DNA of 64,000 nucleotides from Pseudobdellovibrionaceae bacterium. GTDB lineage: Bacteria; Bdellovibrionota; Bdellovibrionia; Bdellovibrionales; UBA1609. The notes under the pieces are model-generated. The model did no database searches, had not been told where the DNA came from, and saw nothing but the letters and a program-made list of their open reading frames with translations. The position numbers and the translations under genes were made by a program. The stretch is from the NCBI GenBank assembly GCA_018663505.1, contig JABJQG010000018.1, positions 1 to 64,000 on the forward strand, in the 5' to 3' direction. Positions 44,101 through 53,036 of the stretch are shown here, one piece after another (position 1 is the stretch's first letter; every line of letters begins with the position of its first letter).

Positions 44101-47100
44101 TGCTTGAGGGACAATTTGAATTTTTATACTATTTCCAGTTTCTGTAATTACAGAATATCCGCCACCTTGATCTGTGGATACAGGTGGGTTAGAACTCTCT
44201 TCGTTTGTTGCCGGATCTGCAGGGGTTGCTGGAGCTGCACCGAGTGCACCCAAAGGTATGGCAAAAACAGGACCATGAAGTTCCTTAACTCCATTAATGG
44301 AAACATCTTCGATCATGTAATAATATAAGTTTCCGTCGGTTAAATTTTCATCCACATAACGGTATGTACCTCTAAAGGTTGTGGAGTTACTGAAGTTGCG
44401 GATGAGTTCAGAGTTCACTTGTGTATAGTCGCCATAAGCATCATTGCTGCGGAAAATATTAAAACCAAGGTGATCGGTTTCAGCGCCTGTTTCCCAATTG
44501 AGTTCAACGGAGGCCGCATAAGGCACAGCATTAAATGATTTTAAATTCACAGGAGATGCTGAGATATCAATAGAAACCTGGCAGTCTGGTCCTGAGTCAT
44601 CAATATCATGAATTTTTGTTTCCATATCCATTCCACCTGCGGCATAGAAATCTCCAAACCATTGGTCAAAAATAAGTGCAGAGCTTCCACAAGAAGGTGC
44701 GTATACAAGGAAGTAGGCGTCTGCAGGGCTAGGGTCTGAAGCAAATGTTGCGTTTGCTAGTCCCCAGTTAAAGCCAACATTTGAGGCCACTGATTCTGAA
44801 ATATTTGTAGATGTATTCAGTTGAATAGCCTTAACTGGCGTGGAGTAATCTTTTAGTAAATGAGTGAATTGCCCACCATCTAGTGCCGATAAATTTGAAT
44901 TTCCAGAGATGTTTAAACCACTGCCATCAATGTAATCTACAATAAATCCAGTGAAAGCAACTTCACCACCTGTGGCATTAAATCCCCAGCGTCCTGATCC
45001 ATTTATACCCAGAATTCCTTTGTTGGATGTGGCCTGTGGAAAGGCATCATTCACACCGGAAACCATAAATTTTCCACCTGTAACATCTATGCTTTGAGTG
45101 TCACCAACTAAAACGGAACCACCAGCGTCCACATCAAAGGTACCGCCAGCAACTGTCATTCCATTGGGAACAACAAGTGTTTTTCCATTTATAATTCTAA
45201 AAATAAAATTACTTCCACTTGCCATATTGAGATCATTAACAGTTAAGCTAGTGTCAGTGAAAGTAAAAGTTCCACCCGCTGTTTTTGAAAATCTGAGTTT
45301 ACCTAAACTTGCTGGCTGACTCATTGTTTGGTTTGTTGACACCACGCCTTTATCATTAATGGAAAGCGTATTGTCGTTTAAATTTAATGTTCCCGTATTA
45401 GAAAAGTTTCCATACACTTCTAAAACTGATGCGGATGATGTGGTTAAGGTAACAGTTCCATTACTTATAGTAATATCACGACAACTGGCTATCCCTGAGC
45501 TTATTACGGGGTCGTTGGCTTTATCTGAAATTAAACAGTTTAAAGATGAAGAGGGAACACCATTTGACCAGTTTGAAGCATTGCTCCAGTCAGTAGAAAC
45601 AGCACCAGACCATTCGGTGGTTGTGGAAGTAACACCCCATTTTAAGGCAAGATAATCTTCCACATTTCCAACTTCAGTAGCATTTAATGCTCTATCAAAA
45701 ATAATGAGTTCAGCAAGCGACCCGCCCCATGTACGTTCACCGCAACAGCTAGTCCTATCTTGAGAAAAACTACTGGCGGTCACGCTACCTGATGTTACAA
45801 GGCTTAATACGGATTCAGCAGTAGGCATGTTTTCCACTGTACCGTCTATACTTGTTTTGTTTAAATTTAAAGTGCCTCCGCGAACACTTGCAGAAGAGTT
45901 TGTGCTATGAAATATTGGTCCAAGTGTGGAGTCTCTGTGAAAATCAGAAGTGGCTCCGCTGGGATCTCCAAGTAAGAAAGAAGTGTTTCCAGGGTTAGAA
46001 GCATCTTCTTTGAGGACCCAAAAAACAGTTCTAATGGCAGAGTTTGTTCCGAAATCTAAAGATTTATCTGAAGAGCCACTAAAATAAATGGAGGGCTTTC
46101 CGTTGAAATCTGAAGATTTGTAAACGGGCATATTTGCAGAGGTAGATTGAACAGCATGATTATCTAATCCTGATTTATCCTTTATACAACCCACAGAATC
46201 ATTATTACTAGCGGGGGATGTGCAAGCCGCTGATTGGTATATGGATGCTGCTTCATTAGTATCTAGCCATAAACTTAAACTTGTAGCACTAACGCCTCCT
46301 GGGGAGGAAAGAGTCCAAGGTGTTGTTGTTGTAGTACCGGATACTTTTGATAAAGCATCAACCCCGCGTACCGAAACATAATACACAGTTCCGTAATTTA
46401 AATAGGGAGAGATATTGGTAAATTGATAAGAATTAACATTGCCCACATTAGTCCATGTTTTAACTTCTGAACCGCCAGAGGTCGTCCCAAGTGCTAACTC
46501 GTAATGAGAAAATGCGCAATCATCAGTGGTGCTAGACCAGTTTACGGTACGAGCAGAAGAGAGTGAGGCATTGTTTTGAGTAGTAATAGAAGCCGGAGTG
46601 GCAGGAGGAGCTGTGTCAGTACAGCTAGAAAAGTTCCATAAACTGGAGCTAATATTTGCTGAATTATTGCTAGCGCTATCCACGCCTCTTACAGAGATAT
46701 AATAATCTGTGTTTGCCAGTAGTGTTTGACCAGTATATTGATGAGAAGTATTACTGCCTATGGAGGCCCAAGAGCTCACTTCGGTACCACCAGAACTTGT
46801 TCCTAATGCCACTTCATAATGTGAAAAAGAACATGAATCAGTAGAGGGATTCCAAGAAAGAGATTTAGAAGTTGTGGCATTAGCTGTTCCTGCAAGAGTG
46901 AGCGTGGTTGGGTCTGTTGGTGACACCCCATCATAACCCGCAAAGGAAGACGAAACTATAGAAGATGTATATCCATCGGTGTCTACGGCACGAACCGAAG
47001 CAAAGTAGCTCACACATTGACTCATGGATAGGCCATTAAATTGATAGCTATTAACTAAGCCAATATTTGTCCAACCAGATAGATCGTTGCTTCCCGAAGA

Positions 47101-50100
47101 TGTGCCAAGTGCCACTTCGTAATGATCTAAATCGGGAGCGGTAGAATGGGTCCAATTTAAGCTGGGTGTGGAAGCTGAGTTTGTAGAATATTGAGAGTCA
47201 AAACTTAAACTGGAAATTTCACTAGGGTTGGCTGAAAACCATTTGCTATACAAATAGTTCTCAACAGCTGTAATCTCTGAAGCATCTAGAGGACGGTTGT
47301 AAATAATAACCTCAGTGACATCTCCACCAAAGTAACGTCCACTTGTCCCTCTATCTGAAGAGATATTACCCACAGTCACATTAGCATTTGCCACTGCGGA
47401 AATTAAAGAATAAGAGCTCGTCTGTGTAAATGTGGTTGGTGAACTTACGGGAGTTCTGTCCACACGCCAAGAGCCAGAAACTAAATCGCTACTAGCCACA
47501 GAGCCATTAAGAAGAGTGCTGGTAGAAGTGTAAAAATGTTGGGTTGTGCTATCGCCTAAAACCAACTGAAAAGTTGACCCTGAGGATTTATTCACCACAA
47601 AAACTGTTCGTGCTGTGGTTACAGAAGACGATAAGTTTAAAACATCATTTGACCCATCAAACCTTAAAACCGGCAAAGTGTTGAACTGATTGGTTCTGTA
47701 TGTGGGCCGTTGATTGGATGTTCCCATAGTGGCGTTGTTAGCCTGAGATGATTTATCTTTCCAACACTGTATTGTGGATGTGTCTGCAGCAGCTGCAGAG
47801 CAACCAGCATCGGTAAAAAGTGTAGTTGAGTCATTAGCGTCCAACCATAAAACAAGTCCTGTGGAAACATCTCCTGGAGAATCCAACTGCCATGCCGTAG
47901 AACTCACAACATTGGATGTATTGCCTGCTAAATCTACGGATCGGATTGAGGAATAGTAATTTTGATTAGTACTCAAGCCTGGTGTAACCGAGAAAAATTT
48001 ATAAGTGAGGGCATCACCGATATTGATCCAACTGATGGAATTCGAAGCTCCTGAAGTTGTACCCACTGCCATTTCGTAATGTGAAAAACCACAGGCATCT
48101 GTGGAGGAAGACCAAGAGTGAGAAGGCGTGGTAGATGAAGATGCTGAACCAGAAAAAGTAAAAGCCGCAGGGTCAGTGGGATTAACTACATCAGAGGCTA
48201 CGCAAGTGTCCACCTGCCATGCAACAGAAGAGACAACATTTGTGATATTTCCAGCACTATCGTAACCACGGATAGAAATAAAATAGTCTGTTGCAGTAGA
48301 TAAACTTAAGCCAGTGAATTGATGTGATGTTGTATTTCCAATATTAGTCCAAGTGACAATGTCGGAACCTCCTGAACTACTCCCAAGAGCGGCTTCATAA
48401 TAAGCAAAGGAGCAAGTGTCCACGGCAGAGGACCAACTCAGCAGTTTGGATGAGGCCGTAGATGAAGAACCAGAAAGAACTAAAGTATTAGGGTCAGATG
48501 GAGATGTGTTATCAAAGCGTAAAAATTCTGTAGTAATTGCAGTAGATTCATCAAGATCTGTGGCCACAGCTTTTACCGAAGCATAGTAGTCTGTGCACGA
48601 AGAAAGGCTGAGACCTGAAATACTAGTAGAGGTGACGTTGCCTTTACTTGCATAGGCACTAATCTCTTCTCCACCAGCGGTAGTGCCAAGGGCCACTTTA
48701 TAGTCATTTACATCTTGAGAAATACTAGCAGTCCACGAGAAGTTCGGCGTTTGTGAAGAGCTTGTAGTGTATGTGCTTGCTAATGATAAATTTGTGGCAG
48801 GTTGAGGATCTGGCCAACGATCAGTGAGGTAAGTGTGAAATCCTAGAGCATCTGTATTATCAATGGCATAGTTGTAAATAATTAGCTCGAAAAGATCCCC
48901 GGAGAAATAATCACCATCTCCACCTGAAGAACCTGTATGATATCGAGTACCACCAGCCTTTGCCCCAATGGCAATAGCACCAGAGTGACCGTAAAGTAAA
49001 CTAGTGGTTGTTCCCAAAGATGAAAATTCCACACCGTTAATATGCCCCCTAAGTTGTCCATCAGGGCCTGCTCCACCGGTATAATTTGAGTAATCTAATA
49101 CTAAAGTGGAATAGTAATGTGTGTTAGCTGTAATTACTGTACTGGCAGATGTAAAGGCTTGTACTCCATCTCCGTCATTGGTGTCATTCCAAAAACCAAT
49201 ATATAGACTGCCGCTAAGGATATAAGCATTCATTCCACGAGTACCACCACCTTCTTCGTAAATAACTTGAGGGCTTGTGATATCAGTACCTGTTTTAAAT
49301 GCTACAACAATGGTTCTTTGGTGAATGGTAGATAAATTGAGATCTGTATGGTTTGTTATGTCAAAGTGATCATTAACGCCATCGAATTGAATCATTTTAT
49401 TTACTGTATCAAATGTAGGTTGGCTAGATGCTGTTAACTGAAAAGAATCATGTATATTTGAACTACCAGAAATATCCTTAGCAGTGGATACAGTGCCTGA
49501 GAATGATAAATCGTTGGCATTTCTGGAGCTCTCATCCAGAATAGAAGTGAAATCATTAGAATCAATATGAATGACTTTATCGGGAGTACAATCAGCTATG
49601 GATCCAACACATGAAGGAGCTGTGGCATCAGCCACCTTGATTAAAGTAAGAAGTCCAGGGCTGGCATCATTTACAGTTCCTGACACGGCCTCAAGTGCTT
49701 TTTCTACAGAGACAACATCTCCGTCAGATAAACCTTCCAACAAGTAAGTTAAAGAACAAGAGGAATCATTATGTCCGGTCGTGTTTCTAATATATGAGGT
49801 CTTACATGAAATTTTATTTTTTGAAGAATTATTAATTTTAATTTTCGTAATTGCATTTGCTCGGGCCACAGTTCCAGTTAAGTGATCATTGTAAACCAAT
49901 AGATAATGGCCATCACTATTTATTGTAATTTGGTGAGAATTTGTAGATGTGGAATGGGTAAATGCAGTGGCGTCATTAAGATATTCGGTGGTCCATTTTA
50001 CTTCGGAACTGGAAGGGTTCCAGCTGGTACCAGTCATGGTGGTTGTTGCTGATAAGGAAATGACGTCACTGGAAGTATCCAGTTTTTCAATAAATATTGA

Positions 50101-51111
50101 AGCTGATGAGCCTGAGGTTATTCTTACATCAGCAGTGGCAGAGGTCTCTCTATCTGTGGTCACAGTAAGTACCTGGCCAGCAGTGACTCCTCTGACCAGC
50201 CCAGCCCAATGTAATGAAGAGCTATCATGCCCTTCTATGCAACGTATATAACCTTGTGCACCGGTGCCGCCAGTGACAGTTGTGCCAGCTATTTTAATAC
50301 GAATCCTAGGGTTTAATCGATCATTGCTTCCACAAGTGCCATTTCTCTCCACCGGCATATTTACATACACCATATAGTCTCCAGAATTATCAATGGAGAT
50401 ATTTTGAGGGCTACTAACATCACTATGTGTATAGCCAGAATCTTTTATATTTTCTGACCAATTTAGAGTGGTTGTTGCATTTACACTGAAGTCGTTATCG
50501 GTTCTTTTTGCCTCTGCAGAAAAAATAACTTTTGTAGCATCCATATACTGCAAAAATAGCTGAGCACCATCCGTTGTTACCTTGCCTAGTTCAGTAGTAT
50601 TCCCCTTAACTTTAATTTCAATGAGGTCATTGCTGCTTAAATTATCAAGTAAAAGGGCCATATGTAGAGAAGACTCGGAATGCCCTGATGCTTGTCTAAT
50701 ATACCCAGAATCTGCACGACCGTAACTTAAGGCCGATCCGTTCACATAGACTTCTGCCATAATTGCACGGCGATTGCTACTTGTGTTTGTCAAGGTATAT
50801 GGCAAAGTAAAAGTAAGTTTATAGTCTCCGGAGCTTTTGATTCTGACTTGGTGAGAAAAGGAAGATGATGAGTGTTCAAAATAAGCGCCGTCTATGTTGC
50901 TGGATGCCCACTTCATGGAAAAAGGTGAAGATATACTTTGGTTTAAATCTGTAGGATCAATAGTGTTAGTAGTTTCAGAGCCATTTAATATAGCTATTTT
51001 AGCAGAGTTCTCCGCCAGGATATTTGTGCTAAATGCCACAGAGATAATTAAGCTTATGAAAATAAACTTAAAATTGGAATATAAGTGGTTGAACCAACGT
51101 TTCGCTACCAT
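41164..51111 (-). CDS. Giant modular surface protein with C25 gingipain-like protease domain
   Basis: The 3315-residue protein has a signal peptide (to about residue 33) and three N-terminal repeats of about 150 residues (to about 505), each with S/G-Y-I-R-x(4)-G-H-x-x-S-S. Three LamG-like domains follow at about 510-770, 1077-1290 and 1604-1824. Six fibronectin-like repeats with H-Y-E-x-A-L-G-T-S-S-G lie between them. A beta-helical stretch (1824-2180) and another FN3-like domain come next. Residues about 2870-3245 are a peptidase C25 domain: H3106 in NYYGHGAENVW and C3139 in ALNCLNSYYY, 33 apart as in gingipains. The C-terminus is Gly4-Cys, a hydrophobic helix and Arg-Lys, a sorting signal. 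It is likely a cell-surface protease-adhesin. Confidence 0.9.
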   Translation of the reverse strand: MVAKRWFNHLYSNFKFIFISLIISVAFSTNILAENSAKIAILNGSETTNTIDPTDLNQSISSPFSMKWASSNIDGAYFEHSSSSFSHQVRIKSSGDYKLTFTLPYTLTNTSSNRRAIMAEVYVNGSALSYGRADSGYIRQASGHSESSLHMALLLDNLSSNDLIEIKVKGNTTELGKVTTDGAQLFLQYMDATKVIFSAEAKRTDNDFSVNATTTLNWSENIKDSGYTHSDVSSPQNISIDNSGDYMVYVNMPVERNGTCGSNDRLNPRIRIKIAGTTVTGGTGAQGYIRCIEGHDSSSLHWAGLVRGVTAGQVLTVTTDRETSATADVRITSGSSASIFIEKLDTSSDVISLSATTTMTGTSWNPSSSEVKWTTEYLNDATAFTHSTSTNSHQITINSDGHYLLVYNDHLTGTVARANAITKIKINNSSKNKISCKTSYIRNTTGHNDSSCSLTYLLEGLSDGDVVSVEKALEAVSGTVNDASPGLLTLIKVADATAPSCVGSIADCTPDKVIHIDSNDFTSILDESSRNANDLSFSGTVSTAKDISGSSNIHDSFQLTASSQPTFDTVNKMIQFDGVNDHFDITNHTDLNLSTIHQRTIVVAFKTGTDITSPQVIYEEGGGTRGMNAYILSGSLYIGFWNDTNDGDGVQAFTSASTVITANTHYYSTLVLDYSNYTGGAGPDGQLRGHINGVEFSSLGTTTSLLYGHSGAIAIGAKAGGTRYHTGSSGGDGDYFSGDLFELIIYNYAIDNTDALGFHTYLTDRWPDPQPATNLSLASTYTTSSSQTPNFSWTASISQDVNDYKVALGTTAGGEEISAYASKGNVTSTSISGLSLSSCTDYYASVKAVATDLDESTAITTEFLRFDNTSPSDPNTLVLSGSSSTASSKLLSWSSAVDTCSFAYYEAALGSSSGGSDIVTWTNIGNTTSHQFTGLSLSTATDYFISIRGYDSAGNITNVVSSVAWQVDTCVASDVVNPTDPAAFTFSGSASSSTTPSHSWSSSTDACGFSHYEMAVGTTSGASNSISWINIGDALTYKFFSVTPGLSTNQNYYSSIRSVDLAGNTSNVVSSTAWQLDSPGDVSTGLVLWLDANDSTTLFTDAGCSAAAADTSTIQCWKDKSSQANNATMGTSNQRPTYRTNQFNTLPVLRFDGSNDVLNLSSSVTTARTVFVVNKSSGSTFQLVLGDSTTQHFYTSTSTLLNGSVASSDLVSGSWRVDRTPVSSPTTFTQTSSYSLISAVANANVTVGNISSDRGTSGRYFGGDVTEVIIYNRPLDASEITAVENYLYSKWFSANPSEISSLSFDSQYSTNSASTPSLNWTHSTAPDLDHYEVALGTSSGSNDLSGWTNIGLVNSYQFNGLSMSQCVSYFASVRAVDTDGYTSSIVSSSFAGYDGVSPTDPTTLTLAGTANATTSKSLSWNPSTDSCSFSHYEVALGTSSGGTEVSSWASIGSNTSHQYTGQTLLANTDYYISVRGVDSASNNSANISSSLWNFSSCTDTAPPATPASITTQNNASLSSARTVNWSSTTDDCAFSHYELALGTTSGGSEVKTWTNVGNVNSYQFTNISPYLNYGTVYYVSVRGVDALSKVSGTTTTTPWTLSSPGGVSATSLSLWLDTNEAASIYQSAACTSPASNNDSVGCIKDKSGLDNHAVQSTSANMPVYKSSDFNGKPSIYFSGSSDKSLDFGTNSAIRTVFWVLKEDASNPGNTSFLLGDPSGATSDFHRDSTLGPIFHSTNSSASVRGGTLNLNKTSIDGTVENMPTAESVLSLVTSGSVTASSFSQDRTSCCGERTWGGSLAELIIFDRALNATEVGNVEDYLALKWGVTSTTTEWSGAVSTDWSNASNWSNGVPSSSLNCLISDKANDPVISSGIASCRDITISNGTVTLTTSSASVLEVYGNFSNTGTLNLNDNTLSINDKGVVSTNQTMSQPASLGKLRFSKTAGGTFTFTDTSLTVNDLNMASGSNFIFRIINGKTLVVPNGMTVAGGTFDVDAGGSVLVGDTQSIDVTGGKFMVSGVNDAFPQATSNKGILGINGSGRWGFNATGGEVAFTGFIVDYIDGSGLNISGNSNLSALDGGQFTHLLKDYSTPVKAIQLNTSTNISESVASNVGFNWGLANATFASDPSPADAYFLVYAPSCGSSALIFDQWFGDFYAAGGMDMETKIHDIDDSGPDCQVSIDISASPVNLKSFNAVPYAASVELNWETGAETDHLGFNIFRSNDAYGDYTQVNSELIRNFSNSTTFRGTYRYVDENLTDGNLYYYMIEDVSINGVKELHGPVFAIPLGALGAAPATPADPATNEESSNPPVSTDQGGGYSVITETGNSIKIQIVPQALTFSNSDWDNSYKEIYIPGYSKTVTAGTPELLTRTILLETDEAYTNVSYSEVHLLTSDSSAGLTGQKITPSALWSLDSNNVLQPNYAEDAAAYANDLLLPSITYEVATATRQINGKHFIEIKVWPTQYNPVQDSLIRLDKVVLELSLDGSLWDSPAPSGSYEATPASLAGNLRIKYESEGMYQLAYDDLVTANVEGPFSDVDLSTLRLYYHSKEIPIEIESADGLFNSGDTLRYFAPFEPSFEDLSDEIVLTTNDFTVDVFQAENFPDPLRIITTNIPAPVNPIADNGLYLKTNLFEVNNNPIFDTPIGGYVDHIYWARIFSVNGAAKNSNSWHDFAATLSGLKSNTIDDVIVTVHLRGRGVMAQNPKHELNIYINNNSILRGAQSFTGTDPVVLEFHLNPALFIDGVNNIRLESSANFVNSGDYDLMDINKLEVKYTAYKDAENGYLKLTDLTPDTYLDLGAFSVATPVMIYDVSSPYEAMKYASYASNDISGEQILNINTYAGNEGQSGKTLVLVEASALKTAASLSLSYGASIPLKDTANSADYIIVGPKKLISTAHDLIEHRKAQGLLVLTASVDQIYAEFSHGRKSAKAIRDFIDYSKVNYQKSPKYLLLLGDATYDPADALGMATETLMPVALEKGLAMDFASDNYFVESSDSHLPTLAVGRIPTNSSNLLLSYIDKLIDYENGHRSPVGAKARSNVMISGADSINENYDKQIDHLANSLSSVDQNMTVKKVYRTDSSTDADAKQAVINEFDSGHLFINYYGHGAENVWSSANMFNDTDAKALNNDTLPIVVALNCLNSYYYDADETAKSLGEELILNPNGGAIAFWGSTSQTAPIIQRNLSTSLMTQLGTKTKAVYEDVRIGDLFLRAKVLQGEDSVSKDALQSWTLFGDPALKLPSDSFSGVEETVDYIEEPSAPAPRSNSNGSGGGGCLAFAEGQAPKNIGLMNIMLEITFLLSIIGFTAGLKFIYARK

Positions 51112-51545
51112 ATGACCTATTCGGTCAGTGATTCATTAGACTTAAGGGCTGTTCTCATAATGAAGCTATCTATTTTAATTATTAGTGAAGATGATCTTGA
51201 ATGTAGATTTTTGGAGTTTTAATTGGCTTAGAATTAAGGTTTTTTGTCTCAATTCTATATAATTAAGAAAAGTGCTTGTTTTGATAACTCAAGACATCAT
51301 TAAGACTGTGTGACTGGATAAGTGATCCATTGCCTTGAGGTAGAACAGTAATTTAGTCCACCCACAAAAAAGATAAAGACCTGAAGTAGTGGCTTTTTTA
51401 CAACTTTTAAGTTGAGAATTGGCTTTTTTATGCGGTAGGGATAGCTTAACCACATACTGGAGTCTGGGTTTGACCATAATTATTGGATTTTCTTTGTGAA
51501 ATTCAATAATCTATCTATAAGAGACTCGCTTAGTTTTAGGATTAT
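51112..51545. other. Intergenic region, 434 bp, between giant gene and lpxC
   Basis: No gene is supported. TGACC-TATTC-GGTCA at 51115-51129 is a short dyad immediately upstream of the giant gene's start and could be an operator. The rest is AT-rich and presumably carries divergent promoters for the giant gene and lpxC. Confidence 0.35.
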
Positions 51546-52454
51546 ATGTATTTAGAACGAACAATTCGAAAAAGAGCAGTGGTGGAAGGTGTAGGTCTTC
51601 ATACAGGGGAACCTGCAAAACTTGTGTTTTGCCCAGCGCCAGAAGGCACAGGAGTCTATTTTGTACGCAGAGATTTGCCAGGATCGCCTTCATTAAAAGC
51701 TGATGCTAATTTTGTACAGGCCACAACAAATGCAACTGTTTTAGGTGGACAGGCTTTTTCTGTTTCTACTGTGGAACATTGCTTGTCGGCACTTTCTGCT
51801 TTGCGCATAGATAATTTATTTATAGAACTGGATGGACCAGAAATTCCTATTGGTGATGGGAGTGCAAAAGTCTTTTTTGAAGCTATTATTGCTGCGGGAA
51901 TTGTGGAGCAAGAAAAACCCAGAGAGTACCTTTATGTGACTCAACCCATATACTACGGGGATGATGAAAAACATGCTTATGTGCTGCCTTATAATGGTTT
52001 GAGAATTTCTTGTACAATTGATTTTCCTCATCAGGTTATTGGCAAGCAAACCATTGATTTAGAAATTAATGAGCACACTTTTTCAAGAGATATCAGCTCT
52101 GCTCGTACTTTTGGATTTATGAAGGATGTGGAAATGTTAAAGTCCATGGGGTTAATTAAAGGTGGAAGCCTTGATAATGCTGTGGTCTTAGATGATCACG
52201 AGGTGTTGAACCCTGAAGGACTACGCTACGCTAATGAGTTTGTTAGGCATAAAGTTTTGGATGCTTGTGGTGATTTAGTGACCTTGGGTGCTCCACTATT
52301 AGGGCATGTTGTTTTGTATAAAGCGGGACATGATGTGATGAATCGGCTGGTTAAAAAGATTCGTTCCACCCCAGAATCATTCAGATATATAGAGCTGGGT
52401 GCTGATTTACCCATGGATGCCATAGACTCTGGTCACTATCTTTGGGCTTATTAG
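51546..52454 (+). CDS. lpxC: UDP-3-O-acyl-N-acetylglucosamine deacetylase
   Basis: LpxC is the zinc deacetylase that commits to lipid A synthesis. The 302-residue protein shows VEGVGLHTGEP near the N-terminus, the first zinc His H78 in TVEHCLSAL, GPEIPIGDGSA, the second zinc site in FVRHKVLDACGD (H235 and D239), and the conserved GHxV/M His in KAGHDVMNRL. The start is the ATG at 51546; MYLERTIRKRAVVEGVGLHTG is the classic LpxC beginning. It shows that the organism makes lipid A. No other lpx gene is adjacent; a foldback repeat lies about 170 bases downstream. Confidence 0.97.
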   Translation: MYLERTIRKRAVVEGVGLHTGEPAKLVFCPAPEGTGVYFVRRDLPGSPSLKADANFVQATTNATVLGGQAFSVSTVEHCLSALSALRIDNLFIELDGPEIPIGDGSAKVFFEAIIAAGIVEQEKPREYLYVTQPIYYGDDEKHAYVLPYNGLRISCTIDFPHQVIGKQTIDLEINEHTFSRDISSARTFGFMKDVEMLKSMGLIKGGSLDNAVVLDDHEVLNPEGLRYANEFVRHKVLDACGDLVTLGAPLLGHVVLYKAGHDVMNRLVKKIRSTPESFRYIELGADLPMDAIDSGHYLWAY

Positions 52455-53036
52455 CCCCATACACACTTCCTTGCAAACCTAAAAGGGTTTTTAGATAAGT
52501 TATGGATTTATCTTTTCGCAAGGGTCCCTGCGCACCCCAAGTGTTATGATTTTTTAGGCGATATATTCCCTGGGTAACGTCAAAAAGTCTTCGGATATTA
52601 TGAATGAATACCTGGGGCTTTGATTCGGCTGAAGAAAAAATGGCCCTTGATCATAACTAATACCAGCCTCTTCTTCTCACTAATTACTGCGTAATTAGTC
52701 GAGATCAATAAATATAACCTATTAATATAATATACTTTTTTTAAAATCTCGAAAAATTTCTTAGAAATTTTTGAGAAGAAGAGGCTGAAATAGATTTTGA
52801 CCAAGCTGCAGTTTTTTCTTCAGCCGAATCCACGACCCATAAATTTTGCCTTATAATATTCGAGGACTTTGTGACGTTACCCTTTCCTGAAATAGGGGAC
52901 TAATTACATAAAATAAGTGCTTTGTAGTATTATCCATGGAGGTCCCTTGTAACATTATTATTGGAGACACCTTAAAGATCTACTAATGGCCCAAGGAACC
53001 TACTAACGAACATAAAATTTTGGCGTTACCAAAATT
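52455..53036. other. Intergenic region, 582 bp, containing foldback repeat copy A
   Basis: Apart from the foldback repeat, no gene is seen. A weak CTAAAA/TTTTAG pair about 25 bases after lpxC could serve as terminator. Confidence 0.5.
52618..52830. repeat. Dispersed foldback repeat, copy A (complete)
   Basis: The outer stem is 19 bp (52622-52640 with 52812-52830) and an inner stem 16 bp (52664-52679 with 52772-52787), separated by unmatched spacers of about 26 bases. Inside lie CTAATTAC-TGC-GTAATTAG (52680-52698), TCGAGAT/ATCTCGA (52699-52705 with 52746-52752) and an AAAAATTTC/GAAATTTTT hairpin (52752-52772). The left 87 bases (52618-52704) recur at 57998-58084 with the same spacing, so this is a repeat family. 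There is no ORF inside; it sits downstream of lpxC. Confidence 0.9.

Noticed and set aside
41164-51111. Many long plus- and minus-strand frames inside the giant gene
   Set aside because: They are shadows of the repetitive Ser/Thr/Gly-rich coding sequence; the 3315-codon frame has a signal peptide and recognisable domains.
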